Origin: Lepidostoma basale
Taxonomy: Eukaryota; Arthropoda; Insecta; Trichoptera; Lepidostomatidae
Length of the DNA: 64,000 nt
Assembly: GCA_022606425.2 (NCBI GenBank)
Contig: JAHDVF020000509.1
Location: 620,001 to 684,000 of the forward strand
Direction: 5' to 3'
The notes beneath the pieces are model-generated. The model was not told the origin of the DNA. It ran no database searches and was given only the letters and a program-made list of their open reading frames with translations. The translations under genes were made by a program, and so were the position numbers. Each line of letters starts with the position of its first letter. Position 1 is the stretch's first letter. Below, piece after piece: positions 50,501-59,740 of this stretch.

Positions 50501-53500
50501 TTAGCATCACCTGTTGTTTGTAACACTTGATAATGCCAACATCGTTAGGCGAAACAGCTGTCGCGACGATCGAAAAGTCAATAATAAAAATTGTGGTATC
50601 ACAAACAAGAAAAACAAACAAACCATCACGCCGTTTCCCCGCCGGGGTAGGCCGAGAGAATGGACCGCCACACTAATCTATCCTGACACACCTCTCTAGC
50701 TTCCTCCACATTCATACAGCGAGTCATACACGCACGTCGATTCTTCCGACTTCTAATATGACCAACCTTTAAAATTTGATTAATTTGGTATTAATAGTAA
50801 TTATTAGTAATTACGTATGGAAGTGAAGCATGGAACTGGCAGAAGAAGGAGAGCAGAATAAATGCAGTAGAGATGAGGTTCCTAAGACGTATGTATGATA
50901 GAACGATATACGACAGAATCTCAAATGCTGATATAAGAAAGGAATATATAATATAATAATAAACTGAAAGGAATATAGAATATATAATAAATGAGGAAAC
51001 GAACGAAGTATGTCAGGAATGAAAAGTTCAAGCATTCCATAATTTCTGCATATCCCTTCGGAGAGACGGCGTGATGGTTAATAAGTTGGTTAGATTAATT
51101 ATTTATTGTTTCCTCAACAATTTTGTAAAACTGCATATTAAATAATGAATTATAATTTAAATGTCTGTTTTCTACAACTTTTATTATATTTTAATAGGAA
51201 TTACGTGCTTTGCCTTGCCATGATATTAATAATATATTTATAATGCTTAACAAGACGAAATATATCGCTGGTGATCTGGCAGAAAGTCCTATCTCGAAAA
51301 TGTAAATTTTTCAAGAGAGAGACGTAAAACTGTTTTGTTCAAAACAGGGTCACACAATATTAAAAAAGAAGTACAATTTTATTACATTTTAGTTTATTTA
51401 AAAAAATGCTTGAAATTGAAAAACTGCAATTGAGTTCTGAACAAAACAGTTTTACGTCTCTCTCTTGAAAAATTGACATTTTCGAGATAGAACTTTCTGC
51501 CAGATCAACAGCGATATATTATTCCCATAAATTATAATAATACTTCTAGAAAACAGATGTATCATAATTGAGTTCTAATATTTATGATGATTAATGTTTG
51601 CACAAGCGACTGAACGTGTATTTGTAAGAAAAAACAATACTCATGCTATCTATCAAAAACTAACAAATAACTCCAGTATACAAAGCTGAAATTTGTCCGA
51701 GACAATGTACACAACCCATAGATGACATTTTCGATCCCCAACGTAATGAGCTATGTATCCAGCTTCTCTCAAACAGAGCACAATAGTTATGTATTTGTGT
51801 CTCAAGTACCCAAATAAGATGTCAACTACCTGAGTAACCCAATTAATAACCGCAGACCTCGGCAGCGCAACAAGGGTAATAACTTTGATCTCCAAATAAT
51901 GGTAATGTACTAAAATACTTTTTTATGGACTCTATAAACACGTGGAGATCGCCAATATTGTCTTTGGTAATATTACATAAGTTTTGGAATATGTTTTAAA
52001 CATACAACACATTTTTTAAAACTTTGTCTACCGAGTAGTTAATAATGAAAATAAAAAAAATGTTTTATATTTACAAACAATAATTTATACAAAATAGTTT
52101 ATGCGTCATTGGAACAAATGAAAAATTTATTTTTACACCTGTCAAAATTCTTTATAAAAACGATAAAACTAATATAATTTTAACAGCAAAACAGTACAAA
52201 CGTATTACGTGTCACAATTAACTATTATAAATTGCGGCAACAGTTAAATTGACCAAAACAATTCACTTATACACGAAATATCTCCAAATTTACAGGAGCA
52301 CCGCACCACATGAACCAAACCAAATTTTCAAAATCAGAATAATTCCAATGACAATTTGAATAATTTCTTCAATGTTATTTTTAAGTTCTTGCTGGTTAAG
52401 TGCCTAATTACAACTAATTAAAAAAATGGTGGATACGTGTAACATAAATTAAATAAACACAAAAGTCCGGATCGTCCATGTCAACACGTGCAACATCGAA
52501 AAAAATATTATGTGTTATTACATTATCGCACCTTCAGGACGAAAACGACTCAACTCGAAAAATCATATTGTTCGGAAATCGCAAAAGAAGAATGTAAATT
52601 GTGACACTTTCGTATTATTTCTTAGGTTGTTCCGATTTCTTTAAAGTAATCACAGTGTACTTACTTTAAAGAAATCGAAAAAATTGAAGAAATAATACGA
52701 AATTGTCACAATTTACATTCTTCTTTTGCGATTTCCGAACAATATGATTTTTCGAGTTGAGTCGTTTTCGTCCTGATGGATTCGTCGGTGGATTCGTGGA
52801 AAATAAATTAAATAGACAATATGTGCACCATCTAAAAAGAACATTTTGTGTTAAATTATTATTATTTTGTTATTTTATTTTATATCATTGTATTTTATAT
52901 TATTTGGTTTTAGATTTATTTTGTGGGTGTTGGACGATCGAAGTGTGCGCGGGAGATGCCTATTGGTGGCGATGAGGTTCGCAACCCATCACACCGCGTC
53001 TCCCGCGGGGCGAAAAGAGAAGGATGGAGTGCCGCATCAGTAAATGTGTGACAGTCCATTCTTTCTGCCTACCCTTTCGGGGAGACGGCGTGATGATTAG
53101 TTAGTTAGTTAGTTTAGTTTATGCGTTTAATACAATACAACAAACAGGGATTTATAAACTAAAATGTAATGATTGCTCATCTTTTTATATTGGTAAAACA
53201 AGGCTTAATTTTAAATTAAGAATAAAAAAGCACATAAGATGTGTCTCTAATAATATTTTTTCTGAATTTGCTAACCACCTCATAGAAAAAGATCATTCAT
53301 TTAATAAAGATATTAGCGTTGAAATTTTGCATGTTAACAATAGAAATATAACTTTTAGAAATTTTAGAAATTAAAACAGCTATTAAAAATAAAGAAAATA
53401 TTATAAATAATCAAATAAATTTAACGTCAAGTCCAATCTTTGATTTATTTCCTTTGTTGTAAGTAATTACCTGAACCCCAATAAGCACTTAGAATTATTA

Positions 53501-56500
53501 TTTTAAATTTTAAATTGAATCATAACAAAAGCATAAACGTTCCAAAATAAATCTTTTTAACATCTGTCAGATCCTGTAAACAACAACAATTTTATAATAT
53601 TTTTATAAATATGTATTTCTACTGAAGAAGGACTGTTTGTCCAAAACAAGTCTGTATATTTTTATTTTTTAATATCAGTGTTGTACGAGTTTACGAACGT
53701 ATTTACAAAGTGTATAAAAAAGAAAAATAGAAATAAACCATAATAACACAAAGTATGGCGTATATAGAAGAAATAAAAAATACGTTTTAAAAGAATCGTA
53801 ATATAAGAATATATATTTAGTTTAATCCCACTTGTTGTTATGGCTTTGACCGGTTTCGGCAGGGAACTGTCGAAGTCATAAAATCAAGTGGAAATAAACT
53901 TAATACAGTAGAATCTCATTTATCTGGACGTCAATTATCCGGACAAGCCGATATGATGAAGCGCAAAAAAAGAAATCTATATATTTTAGCATTTGATTAA
54001 TTTTGACATGGAATGCTTTCCTTGGTCTTCCGTAACTTCTCTTTCCACTCACACTGCTTGTTTATAACATTTTAACCATTATTTTCTCTTGATTCGTTTC
54101 ATATGTTCAAACCACATCAAGGATATTTTTTTTAATTTTACTTATGGTGTAGTCATCTGGCATACATTTCTTCCTTATTTAGTCGTTTCGTAGCGCGCAC
54201 TTAACCCAACCAATGACAGTCCTGTAAACACCTCGACCACCATATTCTGTTTCCAATTTGCATCTTCGTCTCTATTGAGATACAATTAATCCTTTAAAGG
54301 GTGGAATGGGGAATGTTGTATTACATAAAGCGTGCGCTTAACCCAACCAATGACAGGTCATAAGTCCTGTAAACACCTCGACCACCATATTCTGTTTCCA
54401 ATTTGCATCTTCGTCTCTATTGAGATACAATTAATTCTTGAAATGATAACCCGCAATGGGTAAAATCCAGTATTCGTCTACAAGTATTTGTATACATTCA
54501 AAATGTTGTAAAAATATGTTTTCTCCGAACATTTTTCTCAGTGATCTCATTTCTACGGCATTTATCCTACTTACATCCTTATTTTGCCAGCTCCAAGCTT
54601 CACTTCCATACATGTTGTTTATTACTAACATATTATTACCACTTATGATTTTATTTGGAATAAATGAATAATGTATTTTATTAATGCTGTAGAGTAGGTA
54701 CCATTAATATTAATGCAATTTGTTTTAGTTCCCATCCTTTTGACTTATTCATTCCCCACATCTTCGGTCTTCCGGCGATTTTCGGTTGAACTCCAAAAAT
54801 GTCCGCCTTCTCCCGCATTATCTGCTTTCGGCAGTTCTTGATTTATATTCCATTTCTAATTTTGTCTTTCCTTATCAATAATTATTTTCGTCTTCCCAAC
54901 CTACGAGTACAATATCGTATTACATCTACGTTCGATTCCATTATTATATAAAGATTATCGCCGTTAAAAGTAGGTTATGCCCATTTGCGGTATTTTTTAT
55001 AAGACAGAATTCTTTATCTACCATATGTACCCACATAAACTACCAAAATTAATTTTATCATAAAAAAAATACTCCAATATTTAAACTAAATATTTTGTAC
55101 ACTTATGAAATTGAATATAACTTTGTTTATAATCCACAAACTATTAATAAAATAAACATGACATTTTTCAGAGGATACCCTCCATCTTCAGGTCTAAATA
55201 TATAATTAAAACTAAACACAGAAAGACTAATATAAAAAACGCATTTAAAATTCGATACAATAATTTTAATGTATTATATAATATAAATTAACCTGGGCTA
55301 ATTGTTATAAGTACTAATAAATAATATTAAACAATAAAAATACATAATGATAACATAAAAATATTAAATTGTAATTAAGAAAAAACATACATTTGGAAAG
55401 ACATCATTTATATAGAAATTAACAAATGATTAATTTGCATATGATTGGGAATGGGCGCTTGGGAGACTAAAAGTAGACAAAGTATTTAAGGAGAAAGGAG
55501 TAAAAGGAGTAATCTGATTATTAATTATGTTTTCACCCAATTTCACCGACTTGAGGATTTCTAAAGTTTCAAGTTTGTTTAATTTAAAATTTCCATTAAA
55601 GTGGGTTGTTCAACAAAAAAATGGATTTACAGTAGTAAAAAAATCAAAAAATTTCCAACCATTTGGCAGTTGTCATAAATTCTCAATTATTTTTTGTTTC
55701 TTTAGTACTGTTTTTCTTCAAAAAACTAATTAACTAACTACCATGCTTTCTCTCCGAAGGGGTAAGCAGAAATAATGGAACGCCACGCTGTTCTTTCCTG
55801 AAATGCTTTTCTCGATTTTTTCAAATTCATCGTGTCATGCACGCAAATAGATTTCTCCGACTGGCGTGGCGGGAGTTCAAGCCTTTATTATTAAGACAAC
55901 ATTAATCTATTAATTTACTTTGATGGAAAATTTCAAGCCTTTATTATTAAGACAACATTAATCTATTAATTTACTTTGATGTCAAGACTTTAAAACTAAG
56001 AATGTAAATGACATTTACGAAATCGATTAAATTAATAAATTAATGAAAAATAGATTAGTCAATTAGAAATAAGATTTATCTCAAATAATAGAAATAAAAT
56101 ATGTTATTATTTTTAAGAATTATGGTTTTGTCAGCTTCGCCCATTAATGTTGATTACACGTATATTAAAATAAACAAGATAATTTTTAATTAATGTTTCG
56201 AGTGAAATTTATGTGAAAATATATTTCACGATAAACAAGTAACTTTATAAAATCCTGATTTTTTGCGAATTAGAAAAACATTTTTTCTACTTCCAAATCC
56301 AATAGATGTCATGCCTTCATTTGCATTGTTCACTATCAAAAAAATATTTGTATTTTACACACCACTAAATATATATTTTTTTATAATATTTAAAATGACT
56401 ATTTTTATTGTTTTTATAAAAGCGTTAAAAAATATTTCATTTAACGAAAAATAAAATTAAATAATTTTACAGCTTGTCAATGCACTTTTTATGTTTTATT

Positions 56501-58810
56501 TCATATCCCCATATTAATTTCTCGGCACTTAATATGTAATATATAACAATATATAAATAAAATAATTGTCTGTATTGATTAATATGATTTGATGTATGCA
56601 ATACAAAAAAAGTAGGTACATTAATCCCTAAGCTTTTCTATTGAAATAAAATGTTTGGCCAATTTTCAGATAATATTATTGAGTAGGTGCCGATTAACAA
56701 AAAAAACCGAAGTAATTAGTTATTTTTTTATTAATTTATTAAACTGTTTCTTGTCTTTTGTTTCAGATGAAAAATATCAGACATCTATCGTCGAAAACGG
56801 ATACAAATTAGTTATGAAATTAGATATTACCGAAGTAATTCAAAACGATTTGGGAACGTACAAATGTATATCAAAAAACTCCCTCGGAGATACCGACGGT
56901 TCTATCAAACTCTATGGTAAACAACATTAATAATGACTTATGAATTTTATTTCATGAACATGAACATAAACGCTCGCATAATTTGAATAGTATATTTTTT
57001 AGTTATGTTGATTCCACTAACGTCTTTCAAATGTCTTGTTTTTAAGGAATAATTCCGACTACAACTACCACGACCACTACTACCACAACGATGCCAACTA
57101 CAACTGTTACGAAAGGTATTTTAATATATTTAAATACAAAATTCAATCAACCATTTATTAGAGTATTCTTGTATCGGAAACGTGTGGACTGTATAAACGA
57201 ACTTTGGGTAGAACATAAAAAAATAACGATTATGTCGCTGAAATGGCGTTCCATTTTCAAGCGTATTTTACTCACACTGACGTTTGTTTTGTTGCGTATT
57301 CTTGCCGCCAGGGAACATCGTGTTTTTTTGTCAACAGATGGCGGTAGTCTATCCTAATTAACATACTTTGCAACCGTATTTAAACGAAGCATTTCAGCGA
57401 AATTGGAACTTACGTATCAAAATATAACATATATTCTTACACTTTATTTGAATATCATCGCTCAATTTTAAATCATCATCTCTTTCTATTCCTCGCCACT
57501 CTGTACCATTGACTTCTATTTTGACAACATCAGACCATCTTGCTAGAAGTATACCCGAGTTTCTGTGGCTTATTCTCAGTCGCCACTTCATGGTATGTTG
57601 GTCCACCAATCAGCCCAATTCCATATCAACGAGACCATTTTGCAAGCTACATTGGCAATATAAATAAAATAGATAGTATGAGAAAAAAATATGAGAAAAC
57701 CTTTTTTATTATTTTATGTATAAGTTTATTATCGTTGCTGTGTTTAAACTATAATCAAAAAGTTTTACGTACTTTATGTGTGATATACAATATATGCTTT
57801 ATGTAAAGGTCTTAGAAATGTCAGATACATTTATTGTATTTTTTTTTTAATTCTTTAGCTTGCCAAAACACCAATATAAAATATGTTAACATGTAAACAT
57901 TTGAAAATCATGTTTTTGATTTGGCACGTACTTTATAATAATAATTATTATAACATTATAATTCCCTCCTTGTTCATTGTTATGTGATTCCACTAAACCT
58001 ACGCAATAAATCAGTAACAAGTATTGTGTATTATATTCTGTATTTGAAAGTTTATTTTCTCTTTCAGTGAACAAAAAACCAGTAAAGAGCAGACACAACA
58101 CCATTTCAAGTAAACCTACGCCGATTCCTGATTACAGAAATGTAACGACAGTTCGTATATCAAAAAAGATTAAAGGTTTGTTTTTATAATATAATATAAA
58201 ACTTATTATTCCATTTTTTAATTGATCATACTATCATATAACTCGAGTACAAGTATATAGCTGACATTTTTAATGTTAGTTTATAGATATACAAAATAAA
58301 TCTTATTTACCCAATGATAGTTTTACAAACTTTAATAAAGACTTTGATGATTAATAAGGTGTTTCGTGCCCATTGCATTTGGCATTACTTCTAGATATAT
58401 AAACTCATTTATTTATTTAAAAGAACTGTTGAATTTTTTTATTCCTATATTCCAAATCTAGAAATGAAATTATTCACAATAGATTTTTTCCCTTAAGTTA
58501 ATATTATACCTACAAAAATCAAACAGTAAAAGTGATTTTAAATTGGATTTGAAATAAGTCAGAATTAACTTCTCGTAAGAAACTTAAATTCTTACAGTGT
58601 TACCTTCTATATTCAATCATATATTAATTGGTGTGGGTATATATATATTTTTTTCTCTTTCTAGATGTCGGCAGTACTGTCAGTATAATAGATTCTTCGC
58701 CGAGAAAGACAGCAGCAAACATATCAGTCTCCACATTTCTGTATGATAATCTAGTCGTATACCTCTTCCTATTAATAAATAGTATGCCTTTCACCTACTT
58801 CTGGTTGTGA
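38428..58810 (+). CDS. DIP-family Ig cell-surface protein, C-terminal part (six exons, 5' exons outside window)
   Basis: Joining 38428-38556, 50194-50331, 56767-56916, 57047-57115, 58068-58175 and 58665-58810 gives one open frame of 245 residues ending in TGA. It holds the end of Ig domain 2 (GAYLCIASNG), the linker PPMIWIQNQLVGA, a complete Ig domain 3 (Cys in LECHSEA, Trp in INFWSRE, Cys in GTYKCISKNS), a Thr-rich stalk, a basic segment and a hydrophobic C-terminus. This arrangement and the PPMIWIQNQLVGA and NSLGDTDG motifs are typical of the DIP (Dpr-interacting protein) subgroup of the lachesin-like IgSF, neuronal surface receptors that pair with Dpr proteins through Ig1 during synaptic partner choice. 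All visible introns are phase 1 with GT-AG ends. Ig1 and the signal peptide are missing here. Which DIP paralogue it is cannot be settled; it looks closest to the epsilon/zeta/eta/theta group (inference). Confidence 0.9.
39115..39150 (-). ncRNA. hammerhead-like motif
   Basis: On the - strand: CTGATGA, T, stem II GCC/GGC, GAAAC, AGCT, then CTC where related copies (50560-50562) have GTC. Stem I is not evident. Confidence 0.5.
39390..39610 (-). mobile_element. LINE 3' end with AAG tail
   Basis: WRVEAKDRRSWRRIIMESKA and RYGLWEHRRRRRR end in TTCTTCTTCTTCTTC on the + strand at 39388-39402. Same family as 22590-22990. Confidence 0.72.
41045..41083 (+). ncRNA. hammerhead-like motif, decayed
   Basis: ACAC, CTGAGGA (41049-41055), GAAAC (41070-41074), AT, then GGC in place of GTC. 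A decayed inverted partner lies at about 40993-41022. Confidence 0.52.
41340..41808 (+). mobile_element. degenerate TTAG-tail LINE fragment
   Basis: Decayed versions of INAVEMRSLRRMCG, LRWFGHMERMNEE and CMTRCMDVEE can be followed with frameshifts up to GGAGAGATTGCGTGATG and a TTAG-like tail. Confidence 0.72.
41815..42032. repeat. same palindromic repeat, right half
   Basis: It carries GGGTGGAATGGGGAATGTTG and CCAACCAATGACAGGTCAT and ends TCTATTGAGATACAATTAAT. Confidence 0.78.
42299..43132. mobile_element. pogo/Tigger-type element, non-autonomous
   Basis: The left end TCAGTAGAAGGTCGTTTATC and the right end, read inverted, ACAGTAGAACGTCGTTTATT are matching terminal repeats of pogo/Tigger character, with TA following on the right. 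The 830-bp interior has no recognisable transposase. Confidence 0.65.
44254..44650 (+). mobile_element. Tigger-like transposase fragment
   Basis: A terminal-repeat-like ACAGTACATTCCTGATTTTC with TTATCCGGGACACGGG starts near 44252. The frame around 44540-44625 reads FNASSGWFMHFKQRHGIRKM SIHG. That is the CENP-B/Tc5-type DNA-binding helix-turn-helix of pogo-family transposases. Only this piece survives. Confidence 0.7.
45370..46390. mobile_element. patchwork of decayed LINE fragments
   Basis: About 45370-45780 (-) holds the AAG-tail LINE end seen at 33000-33320. 45900-46060 (-) matches the antisense of 29880-29990. 46130-46390 (+) holds another C-terminal remnant (HLMR, NRRVQKLHIRRADP-like). 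No frame is intact. Confidence 0.55.
47165..47500. repeat. same palindromic repeat, left half
   Basis: It opens TTGTATCTCAATAGAGACGA and continues to the GCCATCTATGGAGATTAATT region without the closing arm. Confidence 0.78.
47570..48480. other. single-copy-looking sequence in the 11.6-kb intron
   Basis: Free of the window's repeat families and locally GC-richer (47880-48250). No frame is recognised. Confidence 0.4.
49015..49360 (-). mobile_element. Penelope-like element remnant: endonuclease C-terminus and terminal repeat
   Basis: The - strand reads VEILHVNNRNITKNNLEILE, the same end as at 53310-53374 but with the extra residues intact. It is followed by the same 3' region and a terminal repeat containing CCGAAACATGTC (about 49026-49040). 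Confidence 0.78.
49740..50140 (+). mobile_element. LINE C-terminal fragment
   Basis: LIRVAEMKILRPIVGRTLRD, FWRDHITTV and RRPPGRPPKIEKIEEV belong to the family of 27830-28330. It stops about 50 bp before the acceptor of the Ig3 exon. Confidence 0.7.
50194..50331 (+). CDS. exon: linker and first half of Ig domain 3
   Basis: Acceptor attccag, donor GTAAGT, phase 1 at both ends, 46 codons. It begins FPPMIWIQNQLVGAVYGSS, continues VSLECHSEASPKSINFWSRE and ends KGEAIANS/N. The Cys of strand B and the Trp of strand C of an I-type Ig domain are visible. A palindromic PLE terminal repeat starts about 35 bp after the donor. Confidence 0.93.
50365..50600. repeat. PLE-type foldback directly downstream of the Ig3 exon
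   Basis: GTCGCAACAGCTGTTCGCC (about 50473) and GGCGAAACAGCTGTCGCGAC (about 50549) are inverted around TAACACTTGATAATGCC. It starts about 35 bp after the donor at 50332. Confidence 0.7.
50610..51090. mobile_element. two facing TTAG-tail LINE fragments
   Basis: A - strand 3' end (ACCATCACGCCGTTTCCCCG) covers about 50622-50790. A + strand fragment from about 50812 (YGSEAWNWQKK-like) to 51085 (GGAGACGGCGTGATGG) follows. Confidence 0.7.
51165..51560. repeat. foldback with about 80-bp inverted arms nested in a PLE-type repeat
   Basis: TATATCGCTGGTGATCTGGC (51261) through AAAACTGTTTTGTTC is inverted at 51430-51519 (GAACAAAACAGTTTTACG ... CCAGATCAACAGCGATATA). Outer arms resemble the repeat at 17140-17370. 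Confidence 0.72.
52431..53113 (+). mobile_element. two TTAG-tail non-autonomous elements around a large hairpin
   Basis: The element head GGTGGATACGTGTAAC starts at 52431 and again (GGTGGATTCGTGG) at 52786. Between them, 52531-52622 and 52680-52778 are near-perfect inverted repeats. The second copy runs through GCCTATTGGTGGCGATGAGG and CCTTTCGGGGAGACGGCG to a TTAG tail at 53097-53113. Confidence 0.75.
53123..53735 (+). mobile_element. Penelope-like element 3' part: GIY-YIG endonuclease followed by terminal repeat
   Basis: The frame 53147-53374 reads GIYKLKCNDCSSFYIGKTRL, NFKLRIKKHIRCVSNNIFSE and FANHLIEKDHSFNKDISVEI before TAA. The GIY...FYIG motif with the CxxC insertion and the trailing H-x(n)-H are diagnostic for the endonuclease of Penelope-like retroelements. 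About 250 bp downstream the terminal repeat with a hammerhead-like motif (53618-53658) begins. The reverse transcriptase is not present. The 5' side abuts a TTAG-tail element. Confidence 0.88.
53618..53658 (+). ncRNA. hammerhead-like motif in a PLE terminal repeat
   Basis: CTGAAGA (53622-53628), stem II GGAC/GTCC, then AAAAC in place of GAAAC, AA and GTC. The G12 change should abolish cleavage in this copy. Confidence 0.6.
53907..53975 (+). mobile_element. Tigger terminal repeat remnant
   Basis: ACAGTAGAATCTCATTTATC then GGACGTCAATTATCCGGACA is a classic pogo/Tigger end. No second end was found nearby. Confidence 0.55.
54000..54190 (-). mobile_element. decayed LINE fragment
   Basis: On the - strand LMWFEHMKRIKRK is a decayed WFGHMERM motif. 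A related remnant lies at 54720-54900. No frame persists. Confidence 0.45.
54191..54434. repeat. same palindromic repeat, two right halves in tandem
   Basis: CTATTGAGATACAATTAATC occurs at about 54268 and again at 54417, each preceded by CCAACCAATGACAG and ACACCTCGACCACCATATTC. Confidence 0.78.
54510..54645 (-). mobile_element. internal TTAG-tail LINE fragment
   Basis: The - strand reads MYGSEAWSWQNKDVSRINAV then EMRSLRKMFGE, the same segment as at 640-720, with no 3' tail. Confidence 0.7.
55140..55592 (-). mobile_element. Penelope-like element remnant, same family as 21720-22262
   Basis: KLNKLETLEILKSVKLGENI and a Pro/Ser-rich continuation match the end of the copy at 22045-22120. The terminal repeat with a hammerhead-like motif (55153-55197) is downstream on the same strand. 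Confidence 0.78.
55725..55870 (-). mobile_element. TTAG-tail LINE 3' end, short
   Basis: TAACTAACTACC followed by CTCCGAAGGGGTAAGCAG and the reversed RRNR/CMTR codons marks about 145 bp of the family. Confidence 0.7.
55876..55981. repeat. direct duplication, 50-bp unit at 56-bp spacing
   Basis: TTCAAGCCTTTATTATTAAG through TTACTTTGATG is identical at 55876-55925 and 55932-55981. Confidence 0.85.
56767..56916 (+). CDS. exon: second half of Ig domain 3
   Basis: Acceptor tttgtttcag, donor GTAAAC, phase 1 at both ends, 50 codons. It reads EKYQTSIVENGYKLVMKLDI, then TEVIQNDLGTYKCISKNSLG, then DTDGSIKLY. The D-x-G-x-Y-x-C motif of Ig strand F (DLGTYKC) and NSLGDTDG are hallmarks of the lachesin/DIP group. 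It completes the domain opened by the exon at 50194. Confidence 0.93.
57047..57115 (+). CDS. exon: threonine-rich stalk
   Basis: A 69-bp exon lies between acceptor tttttaag and donor GTATT, phase 1 at both ends. It encodes GIIP, then eleven consecutive threonines, then MPTTTVTK. Such a run suggests an O-glycosylated stalk between Ig3 and the membrane anchor. Because its length is a multiple of three and both ends are phase 1, skipping it would keep the frame. Confidence 0.82.
57440..57610 (-). mobile_element. short LINE C-terminal remnant inside an intron
   Basis: RWSDVVKIEVNGTEWRGIER has the RWxDxxK-(x)n-W pattern of LINE C-termini. It is weak and short. Confidence 0.4.
58068..58175 (+). 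CDS. exon: basic juxtamembrane segment
   Basis: Acceptor ttctctttcag, donor GTTTGT, phase 1 at both ends, 108 bp. It reads VNKKPVKSRHNTISSKPTPI then PDYRNVTTVRISKKIKG. It is basic and Ser/Thr/Pro-rich, with one N-glycosylation sequon (NVT). It too can be skipped in frame. No domain is recognised. Confidence 0.8.
58665..58810 (+). CDS. terminal exon: GPI-attachment signal and stop
   Basis: After a strong acceptor (tttttctctttctag) the frame reads DVGSTVSIIDSSPRKTAANI, then SVSTFLYDNLVVYLFLLINS, then MPFTYFWL and TGA at 58808. There is one sequon (NIS), small residues near the likely cleavage region, and a hydrophobic C-terminal tail with no basic cytoplasmic end. That fits a GPI signal better than a transmembrane protein with a cytoplasmic domain. 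Possible polyadenylation signals follow at 58908-58913 and around 59057-59080. Confidence 0.85.
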
Positions 58811-59486
58811 TGTTCTAACTAAAAATACATATATTAAGTGAAAAAATAATTTTGCTTTAAAACTAACTTATCAAAAACCTATGTGTACGAACAAATTATA
58901 TACTGTAAATAAAAGCATGTAAAAATAATTTTAAGTCATAGATTTCAAGTGTGTATAAAAATTAAAATATTGCCCTTTTCCGAATTGCTTAAGTACCTAC
59001 AGAAATTATTCAATTAAATTAAGTACCAAAATATCTTTTTGATGCCGGAATCATTGTAAATAAACGATTTTTTAATAAATAAAAAGTAGTCTTTATTTTG
59101 CTCCACAATTTTGATAATAAGCATAACATCTCACAAAACCTGATTGAGAGCCAGGATAATGATTATATTCAACAATATTGTTTTCAATGGCGTGGTACAA
59201 AATATACATGAAAAAATAATTTGTTAGCAATTATACTTATCAAATCAAATCAGTTTATTTTGAAATCAGGTAAAATACCAGGAAAACTTGAGAAATGGTT
59301 CGACTTTTAAAAGACAAGAAACCCTCTAAAGCCCAGAGTATCTGTCTTTTGAACCTACTTCACTCATATGAAAGACGTAGAACTCCAGATGATCATGTTT
59401 AGCAAACTGATTGCTCTTCCCAATGGTATCACAAGAGGCAAGTTGGTTTTAATTAATCCTCACCTGTTTTCTATAAGAATATGAAT

Positions 59487-59740
59487 AAATATCAAGTTGC
59501 TGGGTGGTGGTCTAGGAGACAGAAAGCTTGGCTCCTGATCCAGGGGACATGTTACACTTGACATGGACAGTTCGAACCTGGACACGACCCGATTTCTTCT
59601 TCATGATATTTTCTGCTCATCTTGAAGATTGTAAAATAAATTCGAATACCATTGATTCAATATCATGGTGGTTAGACTTTTTTATAAAAAAGAAACATTT
59701 TCCTTCGTTACAATTTAAGGGCTTTAAAACTGTGAGTTTT
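59487..59740 (+). mobile_element. second tRNA-like SINE family
   Basis: GGTGGTGGTCTAGGAGACAG, GGCTCCTGATCCAGGGGACA and CAGTTCGAACCTGG form a tRNA-like head with a decayed insert. TTCTGCTCATCTTGAAGATT follows. Confidence 0.65.

Noticed and set aside
52531..52778. CRISPR-like or integron-like repeat structure
   Set aside because: It is a single inverted pair in a eukaryotic intron, with no direct repeats or regular spacers.
56263..56454. Possible extra exon just upstream of the second Ig3 exon
   Set aside because: It shows no Ig motif, and the join 50331 to 56767 is already complete and in frame.
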